Assembly (NCBI GenBank): GCA_034440635.1
Contig: JAOTON010001028.1
Span: forward strand, 992,001 to 1,056,000
DNA length: 64,000 nucleotides
Reading direction: 5' to 3'
Source of the DNA: Lepas anatifera
Lineage: Eukaryota; Arthropoda; Thecostraca; Lepadidae
Part shown: in pieces, positions 22,585-33,410 of the stretch
How the letters are laid out: each line of letters opens with the position of its first letter
How positions within the stretch are numbered: position 1 is the first letter of the stretch
Program-made: the position numbers and the translations under genes
Notes under the pieces: generated by a model
Database searches by the model: none
Seen by the model: the letters and a program-made list of their open reading frames with translations, nothing else
Told to the model about the DNA's origin: nothing

Positions 22585-22945
22585 GCAACCTCTGGTCCCA
22601 AATATGGCCACCTTGACGTTTCAACTAGTCCCAGAATGGCTTACCTGCCACCACCGCGGCTCTCAAATATGGCCACCTTGACGTTCAACTAGTCCCAGAA
22701 TGGCTTACCTGCCACCACCGCGGCTCTCAAATATGGCCTCCTGACGATCCAAGTAGTCCCAGAATGGCTCCTGTACCTGCCTCCGCCCCTGGTCTCAAAT
22801 ATGGCCCCCTGACGATCCAAGTAGTCCCAGAATGGCTTACCTGCCTCCACCCCCCGGTCTCAAATATGGCCACCCTGGCGTTCCAGCTAGTCCTAATATG
22901 GCTCCTCTGCCTCCACCCCCGGTCTCAAATATGGCTGTTCAGACC
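22585..22945. repeat. minisatellite F, ~66-bp unit with donor-like motif on minus strand
   Basis: Five to six diverged units of ~65-70 bp sharing CAAATATGGCC, AGTCCCAGAATGGCT and TACCTGCC. Read on the minus strand, which is the cyclin G sense strand, several units contain GGCAG|GTAAGC, a near-perfect 5' splice-site consensus. One has GGCAG|GTACAG. Whether any is used is unknown. Confidence 0.8.
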
Positions 22946-23755
22946 CAGCCTATGGTCCTACTCATGGATCCCTCGCCGCCAGCTCTGCGGCCAGGGATTG
23001 TTCGCGCGTTATGGGTGACTGCATAGCCCTACTATTCGATCGTGACGCCGAACTCGGTAGCAGTATTGATTGACCTAGAAAGCGCCGCACTTACGGCCGT
23101 GCAGCGGTTCGAGTGCCCTCGACTTCCAGGGCTAAGGAGATAACAACCCATTTGGGAAGCCAGCGCAACTCCAGGGTTTGTAATGAAGGCCGAGACGTCT
23201 AACCAGAGCAGATGTATTCGTCGGTACACCGCGCTACGTTCCCGGTATGAGTCATACTAAAGTGCCCACGCGAATGTTTTATTTTGGTATGCAGGGTTGT
23301 CGTTGAGGGGTGCCACACGCTGGTACCGGACTCGAGAGCCCGTTATACCGTTGTATTGTATTATACCGAGAGACCGTATTACCGCGGCTGTGCACTGCTG
23401 ACTTTGCGTACCACTCCAATCCTAGTACGGCGTTCAACGTTTCTCCGTATCAGCAGTAGTTTCCAGTGCAATTTCCAGGGAGCACCCTATACTGCAATGT
23501 CCATCTGATGGATGCCAGGTTCACAGGAAAATTAACTGATGTCCGATTAAGGTGTTCTCAGGTGACGCAGTGCCACGTCCGCGCATTTGACATTTACAAA
23601 AATCAAAACGTCTGCCCGATAATGGCGCCATGGGGAGGGGGCTTAATCTAGCAAGGACTAAGCGAATCGCAGATTCATTTCCCCATCAACGACTGAATGC
23701 GAAATTGACTCCTCAAAATATCATATACGAGGCAGGGGCACCTTTCACACCCTTC
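22946..23755. other. cyclin G intron between minisatellite F and candidate exon
   Basis: Non-repetitive sequence with no recognised gene or element. Confidence 0.4.
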
Positions 23756-23893
23756 AGTGCGTTTGTCACTGGACGAGAGCGGCGGCAGCAGCGCCGGCAG
23801 CTGCATCGACGTGATATCGATCACCACCAGCCCGCAGACCCCGCAGACGCTGCACCGGCGCTGCCACAGGGAGCCAGGGGCGCGGCCATTCAA
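23756..23893 (+). other. candidate coding exon of unknown gene
   Basis: A strong-looking acceptor (pyrimidine-rich tract ending CACCCTTCAG) at 23755 is followed by a GC-rich open frame. Its translation looks protein-like: RLSLDESGGSSAGSCIDV followed by ISITTSPQTPQTLHRRCH. No donor is obvious and I do not recognise the protein. It would be a gene on the opposite strand within the cyclin G intron. It may equally be chance. Confidence 0.25.
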
Positions 23894-24682
23894 CGGAAAA
23901 CATTACCGGTTTGATGGGCGGGCAACAAAAAAATATTTTCAAAAATCGAATTAGGTTTGTCTTCTAAAGCAGATTGCTTTTCCAGGAATGAATTACATTT
24001 TCGTTACTTCAGAAAAATTTACCCAGTCATCCCCCCCATACACACACAGAGGCCCGCACTTTGCAGCCAGCGACGATGCCTTGCTGGTATAGCATGCCAA
24101 GAGGCCCCCCGAATTCCTCGCTCGGTCCGCTTCACAGGTGGTGCCACAATGCAACAGTGTCTACCTGGCGCTACTGTTCTCCTGCTGCCAACTCCGACCC
24201 ACGGACGACTGACACCTCCGATGTACCGACGTTGGAGCCGGCATCTGCAAACGGCCTGTTGCCACTGGGCAGCGCTGGTGCTGCAGCGCCGCGCGGGGCC
24301 TGGCGTCGGTTTGACACCACGATGCAGTGCCAGTGGGTCAAGGCACTGCGCACATCGGTGAGCCGTCTTCAAGGCACACACGCAGCAGCTGCCGGGCCTG
24401 CAGATTACTGCTACTGGCACTGTTTGATACCAGGTGCCTACAACCTTCTCTCGGCAAAATAACGCCGAGATAAAAGCTTTAAACACCACCACCATCTCGC
24501 ATTCACTGGTGCCGGGGTCTCCGTCAGGTCCACCTGCGCCCATATGTCCCATGGTCAGCTATTCCAGCACGGTCCCGGACACGGGAGCTCTGTCCGCCCC
24601 TGCCCCGCCGGCTGCAGCGCGCTGCCCCACAGCCTACTTTCTCCCCCAGCGGACCGCCGCGGCATCTAGCAGCGTCTGCTGC
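23894..24682. other. cyclin G intron, no recognised feature
   Basis: Sequence between the candidate exon and minisatellite G. Open frames here are short and have no recognisable domain. Confidence 0.4.
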
Positions 24683-25530
24683 CGCCGGCACACACAGCCC
24701 CGCGTCCTCCGCCGCCGGCATACACAGCCCCGCGTCCTCCGCCGCCGGCATACACAGCCCCGCGTCCTCCGCCGCCGGCATACACAGCCCCGCGTCCTCC
24801 GCCGCCGGCATACAGAGCCCCGCGTCCTCCGCCGCCGGCATACAGAGCCCCGCGTCCTCCGCCGCCGGCATACAGAGCCCCGCGTCCTCCACCGCCGGCA
24901 TACAGAGCCCCGCGTCCTCCGCCGCCGGCATATACAGCCCCGCGTCCTCCGCCGCCGGCATACACAGCCCCGCGTCCTCCGCCGCCGGCATACACAGCCC
25001 CGCGTCCTCCGCCGCCGGCATACAGAGCCCCGCGTCCTCCGCCGCCGGCATACACAGCCCCGCGTCCTCCGCCGCCGGCATACAGAGCCCCGCGTCCTCC
25101 GCCGCCGGCATATACAGCCCCGCGTCCTCCGCCGCCGGCATACACAGCCCCGCGTCCTCCACCGCCGGCATACAGAGCCCCGCGTCCTCCGCCGCCGGCA
25201 TACACAGCCCCGCGTCCTCCGCCGCCGGCATACAGAGCCCCGCGTCCTCCGCCGCCGGCATACACAGCCCCGCGTCCTCCGCCGCCGGCATATACAGCCC
25301 CGCGTCCTCCGCCGCCGGCATATACAGCCCGCGTCCTCCGCCGCCGGCATATACAGCCCCGCGTCCTCCGCCGCCGGCATATACAGCCCCGCGTCCTCCA
25401 CCGCCGGCATATACAGCCCCGCGTCCTCCGCCGCCGGCATATACAGCCCGCGTCCTCCGCCGCCGGCATATACAGCCCCGCGTCCTCCACCGCCGGCATA
25501 TGCAGCCCCGCGTCCTCCGCCGGCGGCATA
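24683..25530. repeat. minisatellite G, 30-bp unit
   Basis: About 28 near-perfect copies of a 30-bp unit (CCCCGCGTCCTCCGCCGCCG then GCATACACAG). The variants are CACAG/AGAG/TACAG and occasional CACCGCC. Two one-base deletions near 25329 and 25449 shift the frame. The unit is divisible by three and stop-free in most frames, so pseudo-ORFs on both strands (PRVLRRRHTQ, AAEDAGLCMP) are artefacts. High identity points to recent expansion. Confidence 0.95.
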
Positions 25531-26954
25531 CAGAACTGGTTTCAGATCGAAGTCGTGCAGAACGAGACGCGACTCCCGTACAAAACACTACCTTTGAACA
25601 GCGCAACACAAAGTGACCACCCTGCAGTTATTTCATTTTTCCATCCCCAGCCCAGGCATTAAATCTAAAATTGCAACACTGACGTAGGAAAATATTCTCT
25701 ACAAAGCATGGGGTTTTCGAGGCCAGCTGTGACCCCGCGACCTCTACAGCGAACTGATGTACCCTAACCAACTGCGCCACGGCGGCGGCAGCGTTCGCTG
25801 CAGCAATGGAGTTCAAGTGTTTTCGGTCACCGGGAGTGCAAGATAAAGTCCCCACAGTGGACTCAAAGGTCCGTGTCATCCCAACCACCTAACGCCCGGC
25901 AAAGTGCATTACTTGCGCGAAATCAGACCGCATCGCTACGGCAGAGCCCAAGAGGTATCCAAGATAGTTGTTTTCCGATTCCATGGCAACTAAACTGACA
26001 TCTCCACAGAAGGCCAGTTTGCGGTGAGTGTCCGTACATCAGCTGTCGAGACCGGAGTCCCAGCTGACCTACCAGCTGACCGTCTCCGCACGGCCGTTTG
26101 CATCAGCTAGAATGCAGCCTTCTAACGTTGTGCAACTGTACTGGTGGTGCAACCGGTGCGACCCCACGACGCAGATGGCGCGCTGCCGTGGTGCATCTTC
26201 AACGGCGGCACGGCACTGCAGCTGCATTGTTTGCTCCGGTCGACAGTGCCGCAGTTGGAAGGCCCGGAGGAGTACTTTCACACCCCGCAGTTTAGCGCTG
26301 GCAATCGATCCCAGCCGCCCGACGTGCGCACTCCGCTGTCCCAACGCCGCTACAGAGGCACGAACGAACATGTTATATATGGGGCTTCATAAATCTATTT
26401 CACAGAATAAAATATCGACCATCCAGGACTGATAATAAATCTTTAACCTTTTCTTTAAGGAAAGGAAGTATATTTTAAGTCAGATGAATCAAGCTGCCCA
26501 ATAACGTCAGCCGATACATTTACGGTACACTATACCTCACGCCTCAAAATACTACCCCGAAAGTCATAATTAGCCCTGCACCACAGCAGTGCGGCTCCCA
26601 TTCAACATGGGCGTCTGTTGCCTGCACGCGGGTGCCGCCCCCGCGCTGTCACGCTATGGGAGAGAGTGGGAGTGCGGGCGCCGTCGCCGGGGGCAGTCAC
26701 CCTGGAAGGCTGCGGGGTAGGAGGTCGCTGCACTGCCCCGCGGGCACAGCGGGAGGTCACTGCACCGCTCTCCTCCACCCGTTACAGCGCACGTCTACAG
26801 CAGTCGAAACATGGACCACCAGGTCACGTCATACGCGTAACGTATACAGGACAACGCGGTAAAACGACCCCCGCTAAAACATGTAACAGGGATGTCAAAA
26901 AAATCATTTGGTTACGTATATATCGATAAGTTTTTCTGTTCATCATCATCATCA
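25531..26954. other. cyclin G intron, no recognised feature
   Basis: Mixed sequence with a short (ATC)n run near 26942. No exon or element is supported. Confidence 0.4.
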
Positions 26955-27098
26955 TGATTAGGGTTTTCGCACGTACAGATATCTCAGGAAATTTTGCTTC
27001 CATACCATTCGTGTTCCGCAACAACCCCTCCAGGTTTTTTAATAAATTTGGTCCAAGTTGTCGCAAGTTTGATTTTTGGAGTCGGAGTCTCACTGAAG

Positions 27099-27342
27099 CA
27101 TACGCGGATCGTAAGGATTGCCGATCGGAGGGGGCACCTTCCCGGGGGGCGCCATCCGGACCAGGGGGCGCCACTTATGACCGGCAAAACCTATCAGGTG
27201 GGCGCCAAATCCTATTGGTGGGCGCCGACTTTCGTATCCTGGGGGGGTGGGAAGCGACATTTCAGGGGGCGCCATCGACCTTTCAGGGGGCGCCGAGGTT
27301 CGATGGGGGGCACGCCCCCTTGCCCCCCTGGATCCGCCTATG
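27099..27342. mobile_element. hAT MITE with perfect 8-bp duplication (GGATCC family)
   Basis: The 244-bp element begins CATACGCGGATC and ends GGATCCGCCTATG. It is flanked by perfect CACTGAAG repeats at 27091-27098 and 27343-27350. The interior is GGGGGCGCC-rich and non-coding. It is inserted in the SINE, whose sequence resumes after the duplication. Confidence 0.88.
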
Positions 27343-27580
27343 CACTGAAGTCATTAATGGACTTATCACGGAGACCCCGACCCCAGCACTCGAACGAGCA
27401 ACTCCCGCAATGAAGTGTCAATTTAGAAGCCAAAGTTTAACCTCCCACGAAGCACAGGGACGACCGCCTCGCTCAGGTCACCCTGTCACCAGTCAGTTGC
27501 CATCCAACCTACGTCGAATAAACATAGAGCGCTGAAGCGTCTCAGGGCAACCGATCCCAAGCCTGGACATGCACTGCCAC

Positions 27581-28023
27581 CATTGGCGGACGCCGTGGGG
27601 GGCATTTCGGCCATGCCCCCAAAATGGCTGGAGGGGGCAAACCATCTTTTGCCCCCTCCCAAACGCCGGAGAAATTTAAAAAAGGTGTTTGCACTAGGTC
27701 TGTACAAAAAAATACTCACTCACTCACTCACTCACTCACTCACTCACTCACTCACTCACTCACTCACTCACTCACTCACTCACTCACCACTCACTCACTC
27801 ACTCACCACTCACTCACTCACCACTCACTCACTCACTCACTCACTCACTCACTCACTCACTCACTCACTCACTCACCCCCCCCCAGGAGAGCGATCATGT
27901 ACTTTGAGAGGTAGCTTATACTAGGTCTGTCGAACACCTAAATTGCACGCCCCTCCCCCCCCAGGAGGAGAGGCAGACATGGGTTTAACCCCCCATAAAA
28001 AACTCGGGTCTGCATCCTCCCTG
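27581..28023. mobile_element. hAT MITE with perfect 8-bp duplication and internal microsatellite
   Basis: The element begins CATTGGCGGACGC and ends with the complement of CAGGGAGGATGCAG. It is flanked by perfect ACTGCCAC repeats at 27573-27580 and 28024-28031. The second copy of this family is at 41204-41507 in reverse orientation. It contains a (ACTC)n tract and is inserted into the tRNA-like end region of the SINE. Confidence 0.82.
27716..27875. repeat. (ACTC)n microsatellite
   Basis: Nearly pure ACTC repeats over ~160 bp with a few CC interruptions, inside the hAT MITE. The same family member at 41204-41507 lacks it, so it expanded after or during insertion. Confidence 0.95.
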
Positions 28024-28092
28024 ACTGCCACTGCATGTTACTGAGCAGCGGGCCGGAGCTCAACGCTCTGCCAACTGAGCTACCAGGGCGGC

Positions 28093-30722
28093 AAATATAA
28101 TACATTTTCCCACCCACCCAGCACATGTTCGTTTTCGCACCATATTGCGTCCTGTGTCCAAGCGAGACAGTGACATTGCGTCAGCACGCAACTCTCACTA
28201 CAATCTGGTGAATCCAACGCAAGCCTCAATCCCTCCCCCTTAGTGAAGAGGACACCTCCGCTCGGCAGCTCATGCCCGGAGGGGGAGGCGGCTGCACCAC
28301 AGATACCATGCAGTAACGGCGGTGTCAAAATTTCAGCGGGAACAATAACTTTTCAAATAATTTCTTTCCAAGATATCGCGATTGGCCTAGCACTAAACTT
28401 TTCAATTTCAGAGGGCATTTCGCCCCCTGCCCCCTCCCTGTGATACCGCTAACGATCCCATGGAGGTATGCTTATGACCTTGCGCGGGCCCCCTCTTTTA
28501 TCGATATTAACCACTGAGCTGAGCTGTGGCGCAGTAGGACTCAGATCGGGTGGTAGTTACCGATGCGTATCGTGTGCCGCGCGTTACAGCTGCGCTGAAA
28601 GGACGGTCCCACCACGCCGGGAGGCCCACGGCTGATTTGATGCCACCAATTGTGACGGCGAAACCCGAGGAAGGACGCCGCATGCATAAAACCGCCCGAG
28701 CCGACACAAAGCACAGGGGCCAGACTGGGGCGACTTGCATCAGAACGGCATCCGGTGACGAAACACTCCTGATAAAAAGTCGGGCATCGATGCCGCAGCG
28801 AAAGGGGTTGAAGCCGAGGCTCTTTACACAGGCGACAAAACGTTTCACGGCGAGCTTTACGGCAAGTCTCCAACTTTACACAGGCGACAAAACGTTTGAC
28901 GGCGTGCTTTATGGCTTGGTCGGCAATCTGGCCACACGGGCCTGGTGTCGTAATTTACAAGCACGCTCTGAGACGTGACAGTCTACGCGTCTGCTTGTTT
29001 TCTCTTCGGCGAGAGCCAGCTTGCGTTTTCAGTGAGATGGGCGCGTGCTGGGAAAATGTCCAGAACGTGGAGCGACGGACGCAGCGGCGGCCGCTTGTTG
29101 TAAGACGACGCCCTAGGCCGCGTCGACATATATGCAAATGCATGTGATACATACAAAGACAGCACAAGAACACCATACATCTCGATGACTGAAAAATACG
29201 GAATTCTGTACAGCACAAGAACACCAGTTATCCCCGGACCGAAAAAGACATGATTCTGTGAGGGGGAAATCGGAGCTCAGTGCGGAGCGAGTTTTGGCGC
29301 CGTGCGCTGAATGAGACAGCGCTGGGGACGGCCGTCGTGGCCGCCAGCAGGTGCGAGGCGCCCAGGAAGTGAGACCAGCCGGACTTTCACCGGCTGACGT
29401 CCGGCCGCCGTCACAGCTCACAGCGCGCAACAGCAACGCGATCCCTCTCCACAGCCAGCCCTGGGCGACCACTGCTGCTCTTACGCTACTGTATCCACCG
29501 AGTATCCATGGTAGAATATCGCATATATCATATGCATGGAAAGCAAATACATTTCGAGCATATGCTTGTTCCAAGTGCTATCTTGATATCTTATTATCAT
29601 GACTCGAAACATCTGCCGCGTGGCTTGTATCTGTAGCAGCAAGAACATTCTCGAATCAACAGCACAGGGATGTACGTGATGATTCTTGTTTGAGGTTTCC
29701 CGCGTGCCACAAAAGTGACGACAGACTGTGACGTCATGGTATCACCCAAGTATGACGTCACCGCACCAGTGGGGCTGCTGCAATGGCGGAAGTGCCGCGC
29801 CTCTTCGCAGGGGATCTCCTATGAAGGGGGAGGACAATGAAACCGCGGTAGAAGCTAATTTCTCCTCTGCATACTTTAGTTTCTCCGCATATGACGATGT
29901 TAGATCAAACAAGAGGTTAAACAAAAGACGAAACTGGGGTTTATATGCTCTACAAGACTGATAAGTTCTTCAAATTTCCCCACATTGCAGCATTCTCTAT
30001 GTAAATACGCTCATAACAATCACAGCTTATAGTAGGTGACATCTAGGGTTTCAGTGCTGTATTTTGAACTTCCGGCTACTTAGGCCGCGGGCATTGTGAT
30101 GTCGTGTCGAAGCGACGTATGACGATGAAAAGGCGGCACTGTATTTCACTCTAGAAGGCTCATTTCTCCGTAAGGGTGTGGAGTTTTTAAACAAAAGAAA
30201 CCTGAAACCACCTTTTGCGGTTGACCTTACAGCAGTTATTTCTCCGTTGAATATCATCATAGCCTCTTCAAAGTACCACATTCACCTGTGACCCCAGACA
30301 ACACCTCGGAAGTCTCGAGTGAAAATTTTCTATTTTCGAATCAGAATGACCAATGAACATAGAATACTCAGAATTTTACGTCACTCTGAACACCAGCAGC
30401 CTGAAATTCGAAATTTTAAGTGGGAAACATACCTCTTCAGATTTTTTCGACCTCACCAGCAGGCTATTTTGACCTCAGCTGAAAATCGAATCAAGGAGTA
30501 GAGGTCTTTTGTTTGCTAACTAGGAGCGGATAGGTCATGGAGAAACTGAAGTATACTTGATTTGTTGAAGCTTTGCCTGGAAATGCATAACAACGAATTT
30601 TGAGCTTTGCATGATAAAGGATGACGTTGACCTCTTATGGGACATGGCCTCACTCTCCACTTTGTGCAAACAGTGGTCCGACACATGCCGAGACATGTGT
30701 CGGCTGCGCCGGCGGCACTGAC
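28093..30722. other. cyclin G intron, left of the 5' exon
   Basis: No exon recognised. Two short direct duplications are present. One spans about 28826-28915, where TTTACACAGGCGACAAAACG appears twice. The other spans 29158-29235, where ACAGCACAAGAACACCA appears twice with similar tails. Both look like local slippage or tandem duplication. Confidence 0.45.
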
Positions 30723-30846
30723 CTCGGTGGTGATGGGCAGCTGTAGCGCCGGCTGGTACTTGGCCTCCAGAATGAGGGCCTCCTCCAGGCGCACCCACGT
30801 ATCTGTTCCCCGCTCGCCATCCCGACCGCAGCTGAGACAATGGGAT
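30723..30846 (-). CDS. CycG: cyclin G, N-terminal-region exon (41 codons)
   Basis: On the minus strand the acceptor CTCTGTTGCAG|ATCCCA and the donor ACCGAG|GTCAGT bound 124 nt. Its last codon is complete, and the first base completes a split codon from an upstream exon. The protein reads SHCLSCGRDGERGTDTWV then RLEEALILEAKYQPALQLPI and TTE. The LEEAL-LE-KYQP stretch matches the helix that precedes the cyclin box in G-type cyclins (L-LE-E-Q-P pattern). It joins in phase to the cyclin-box exon (ITTE/NGGDVTV). A start 20 nt later at GTCTCAG|CTGCGG is an alternative acceptor. There is no in-frame methionine, so at least one more 5' exon lies at higher coordinates. Confidence 0.72.
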
Positions 30847-31660
30847 CTGCAACAGAGCACCAGGTGAGAACACAGCCGCGGCTCACAGTGGGATCTGCAA
30901 CAGAGCCACAGATGAGAACACAACCGCAGCTGACACAGTGAGATCTGGAACACAGCCACAGATGAGAACACAACCGTGGCCGAGAAAGTGAGATCTGGAA
31001 CAGAGCCCCAGATGAGAACACAACCGCAGCTGACACACTGGGATCTGCAACAGAGCCACAGATGAGAACACAACCGTGGCCGAGAAAGTGAGATCTGGAA
31101 CAGAGCCCCAGATGAGAACACAACCGCAGCTGACACACTGGGATCTGCAACAGAGCCACAGATGAGAACACAAACGCAACTGACACAGTGGGATCTGCAA
31201 CAGAGCCACAGATGAGAACACAACCGCAACTGACACAGTGGGATCTGCAACAGAGTCACAGATGAGAACACAACCGCAGCTGACACAGTGAGATCTGGAA
31301 CACAGCCACAGATGAGAACACAACCGTGGCCGAGAAAGTGAGATCTGGAACAGAGCCCCAGATGAGAACACAACCGCAGCTGACACACTGGGATCTGCAA
31401 CAGAGCCACAGATGAGAACACAACCGCAACTGACACAGTGGATCCTGCAACAGAGCCACAGATGAGAACACAACCGCAACTGACACAATGGGATCTGCAA
31501 CAGAACCACAGATGAGAACACAACCGCAACTGACACAATGGGATCTGCAACAGAGCCACAGATGAGAACACAACCGTGGCTGAGACAATGGGATCTGCAA
31601 TACAGCCACAGATGAGAACACAACCGCGACTGAGAGAGTGGAATCTGGAACAGAGCCGAG
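30847..31660. repeat. minisatellite H, 50-bp unit carrying acceptor plus exon start
   Basis: About 16 tandem 50-bp units abut the cyclin G exon. On the sense (minus) strand each unit reads TGTTCTCATCTGTGGCTCTG, TTGCAG|ATCCCACTGTGTCAG and CTGCGGT. This is a pyrimidine-rich acceptor plus ~25 bases nearly identical to the start of the exon at 30846. Variant units with TCCAG and CACTTTCTCGGCC alternate in a higher-order pattern. Long minus-strand frames here are repeat artefacts. Confidence 0.92.
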
Positions 31661-32459
31661 GGCGGTATACGCGGATCTGAAAAACCGCGGCAGGCACAAC
31701 TTTACCGGGAAAAGTTTCTCATAGAGTGCTAGATATGTTACCAGTGTTTCTTGTAATCAGGTCAGGTTTTTCAGCTCGTAAATTACTTCAGGGTGCCTGA
31801 ATTTGATCGCAAGCTTTTCAAGTATCTTCGCGCTGTAAATCATGGGGACTGTTCCATCGCCCGCTACAAAATTCAGATATTTTCTTGGCTGAAAAGAACC
31901 AAATAGATTTCGACAAAACAAAAAAACGGTTCAAACTATGGAGACTGTCCCGAATTTGATTTCTCTGGGCTTTTTCGACAAAGAAAACCTGGCATCCGTA
32001 CCTCTGCCTCATTTGGTCACTGAGAACCTGCTCTAGTTTGTCGATGGTGATGAACCTTTAATCCCAACGTGAACAAAGTGTTTGTTTATCTTTTACAGAG
32101 CCGACTTGTATCTTTACAGTCAAGAAGTCCAGGCAGCATTACCTCCACCGAATTGAGTGGAGGACGCGGGGAGCACCGGGTGGTTGCGACTGAGTTGGTC
32201 GTGTCGCACCGACAGCCTCATGCCACTCCCACCCCTATACCGCCGCAATAGACCTGCTACACCCAGCAGGCATCCAAACGGCTGTCAGGTACCGCAGACC
32301 CGCGCAGCGCCACCGCCCCGCCCAGAAATACCATAACGGCAGCCACAATCGGCCGGCCGCCGCCGCCCAGAGTATTGCCACAGCCGGCCGGGCTGGCAGG
32401 GTTCTCACGCCGCTGACCGCAGTCGACCCCGGGTCAGCACCGCTGCCCCCGTCCCCGGC
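31661..32459. other. non-coding sequence between minisatellites H and I
   Basis: AT-richer until ~32120, then GC-rich. No feature recognised. Confidence 0.4.
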
Positions 32460-33410
32460 CCAGAGACGTGACCCCGCCTCAGAGCCGCGACTAGCCCCGA
32501 CCCCGGGTCAGAGCCCCCGCAACTAGCCCCGACCCCGGCTCAGAGCCTCCGCGACTAGCCCCGACCCCGGGTCAGAGCCTCCGCGACTAGCCCCGACCCC
32601 GGGTCAGAGTCCCCGCGACTAGCCCCGACCCTGGCTTGGGGCTTCTGCGACTAGCGCCGACCCCGGGTCAGAGCCCCCGCAACTAGCCCCGACCCCGGCT
32701 CAGAGCCTCCGCGACTAGCCCCGATCCCGGGTCAGAGCCCCCGCAACTAGCCCCGACCCCGGCTCAGAGCCTCCGCGACTAGCCCTGACCCTGGCTCAGA
32801 GCCTCCGCGACTAGCCCCTACAGCGGGTCAGAGTCCCCGCGACCAGCCCCGACCCCGGGTCAGAGTCCCCGCGACTAGCCCCGACCCCAGCTCAGAGCCG
32901 CGACTACTCCGACCCCGGGTCAGAGCCTCCGCAATTAACCCCGACCCCGGCTCAGAGCGGCCGCGACTAGCCCCGACCCTGGCTCAGAGCGGCCGCGACT
33001 AGCCCCGACCCTGACTTAGAGCTTCCGCGACTAGCCCCGATCCCGGGTCAGTCCCCACGACTAGCCCCGACCCTGGCTCAGAGCCTCCGCCACTAGCGCC
33101 GACCCCGGGTCAGAGTCCCCGCGACTAGCCCCGACCCCGGGTCAGAGTCCCCGCAACTAGCCTCGACCCTGGCTCAGAGCGGCCGCGACTAGCCCCGACC
33201 CTGGCTTAGAGCTTCCGCGACTAGCCCCGACCCCGGGTCAGTCCCCGCCACTAGCCCCGACCCTGGCTCAGAGCCTCAGCGACTAGCCCCGACCCCGGGT
33301 CAGAGTCCCCGCGACTAGCCCCGACCCCAGCTCAGAGCCGCGACTACTCCAACCCCGGGTCAGAGCCTCTGCAACTAACCCCGACCCCGGGTCAGAGCCT
33401 CCGGAACCGT
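32460..33410. repeat. minisatellite I, 32-bp unit
   Basis: Roughly 30 copies of a 32-bp unit (CCGCGACTAGCCCCGACCCC then GGGTCAGAGT) with frequent variants (GGCTCAGAGC, CTGGCTTAGAGC) and some shortened copies. Confidence 0.92.

Larger units (their letters stand above)
26955..28092 (-). mobile_element. tRNA-derived SINE, copy 1, split by two hAT insertions
   Basis: Three collinear segments (about 26955-27098, 27351-27580 and 28032-28092) match the intact copy at 43556-44003 in the same order and orientation. The 5' end on the minus strand begins GCCGCCCTGGTAGCTCAGTT, a tRNA head with an A-box (TAGCTCAGTTGG). The gaps are exactly the two hAT elements listed next. The SINE is therefore older than both. 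Confidence 0.75.

Noticed and set aside
24434..25609. Four overlapping open frames of 268-387 codons
   Set aside because: All come from the 30-bp array, which is open in most frames on both strands.
28033..28092. tRNA gene on the minus strand
   Set aside because: Only the D-arm half is tRNA-like. The rest is SINE body, and the same head occurs in a second copy at 43.9 kb.
30516..31697. 393-codon minus-strand frame as one large protein
   Set aside because: Most of it is the 50-bp array read in all three frames in turn. Only the segment at 30723-30846 fits a real exon (cyclin G).
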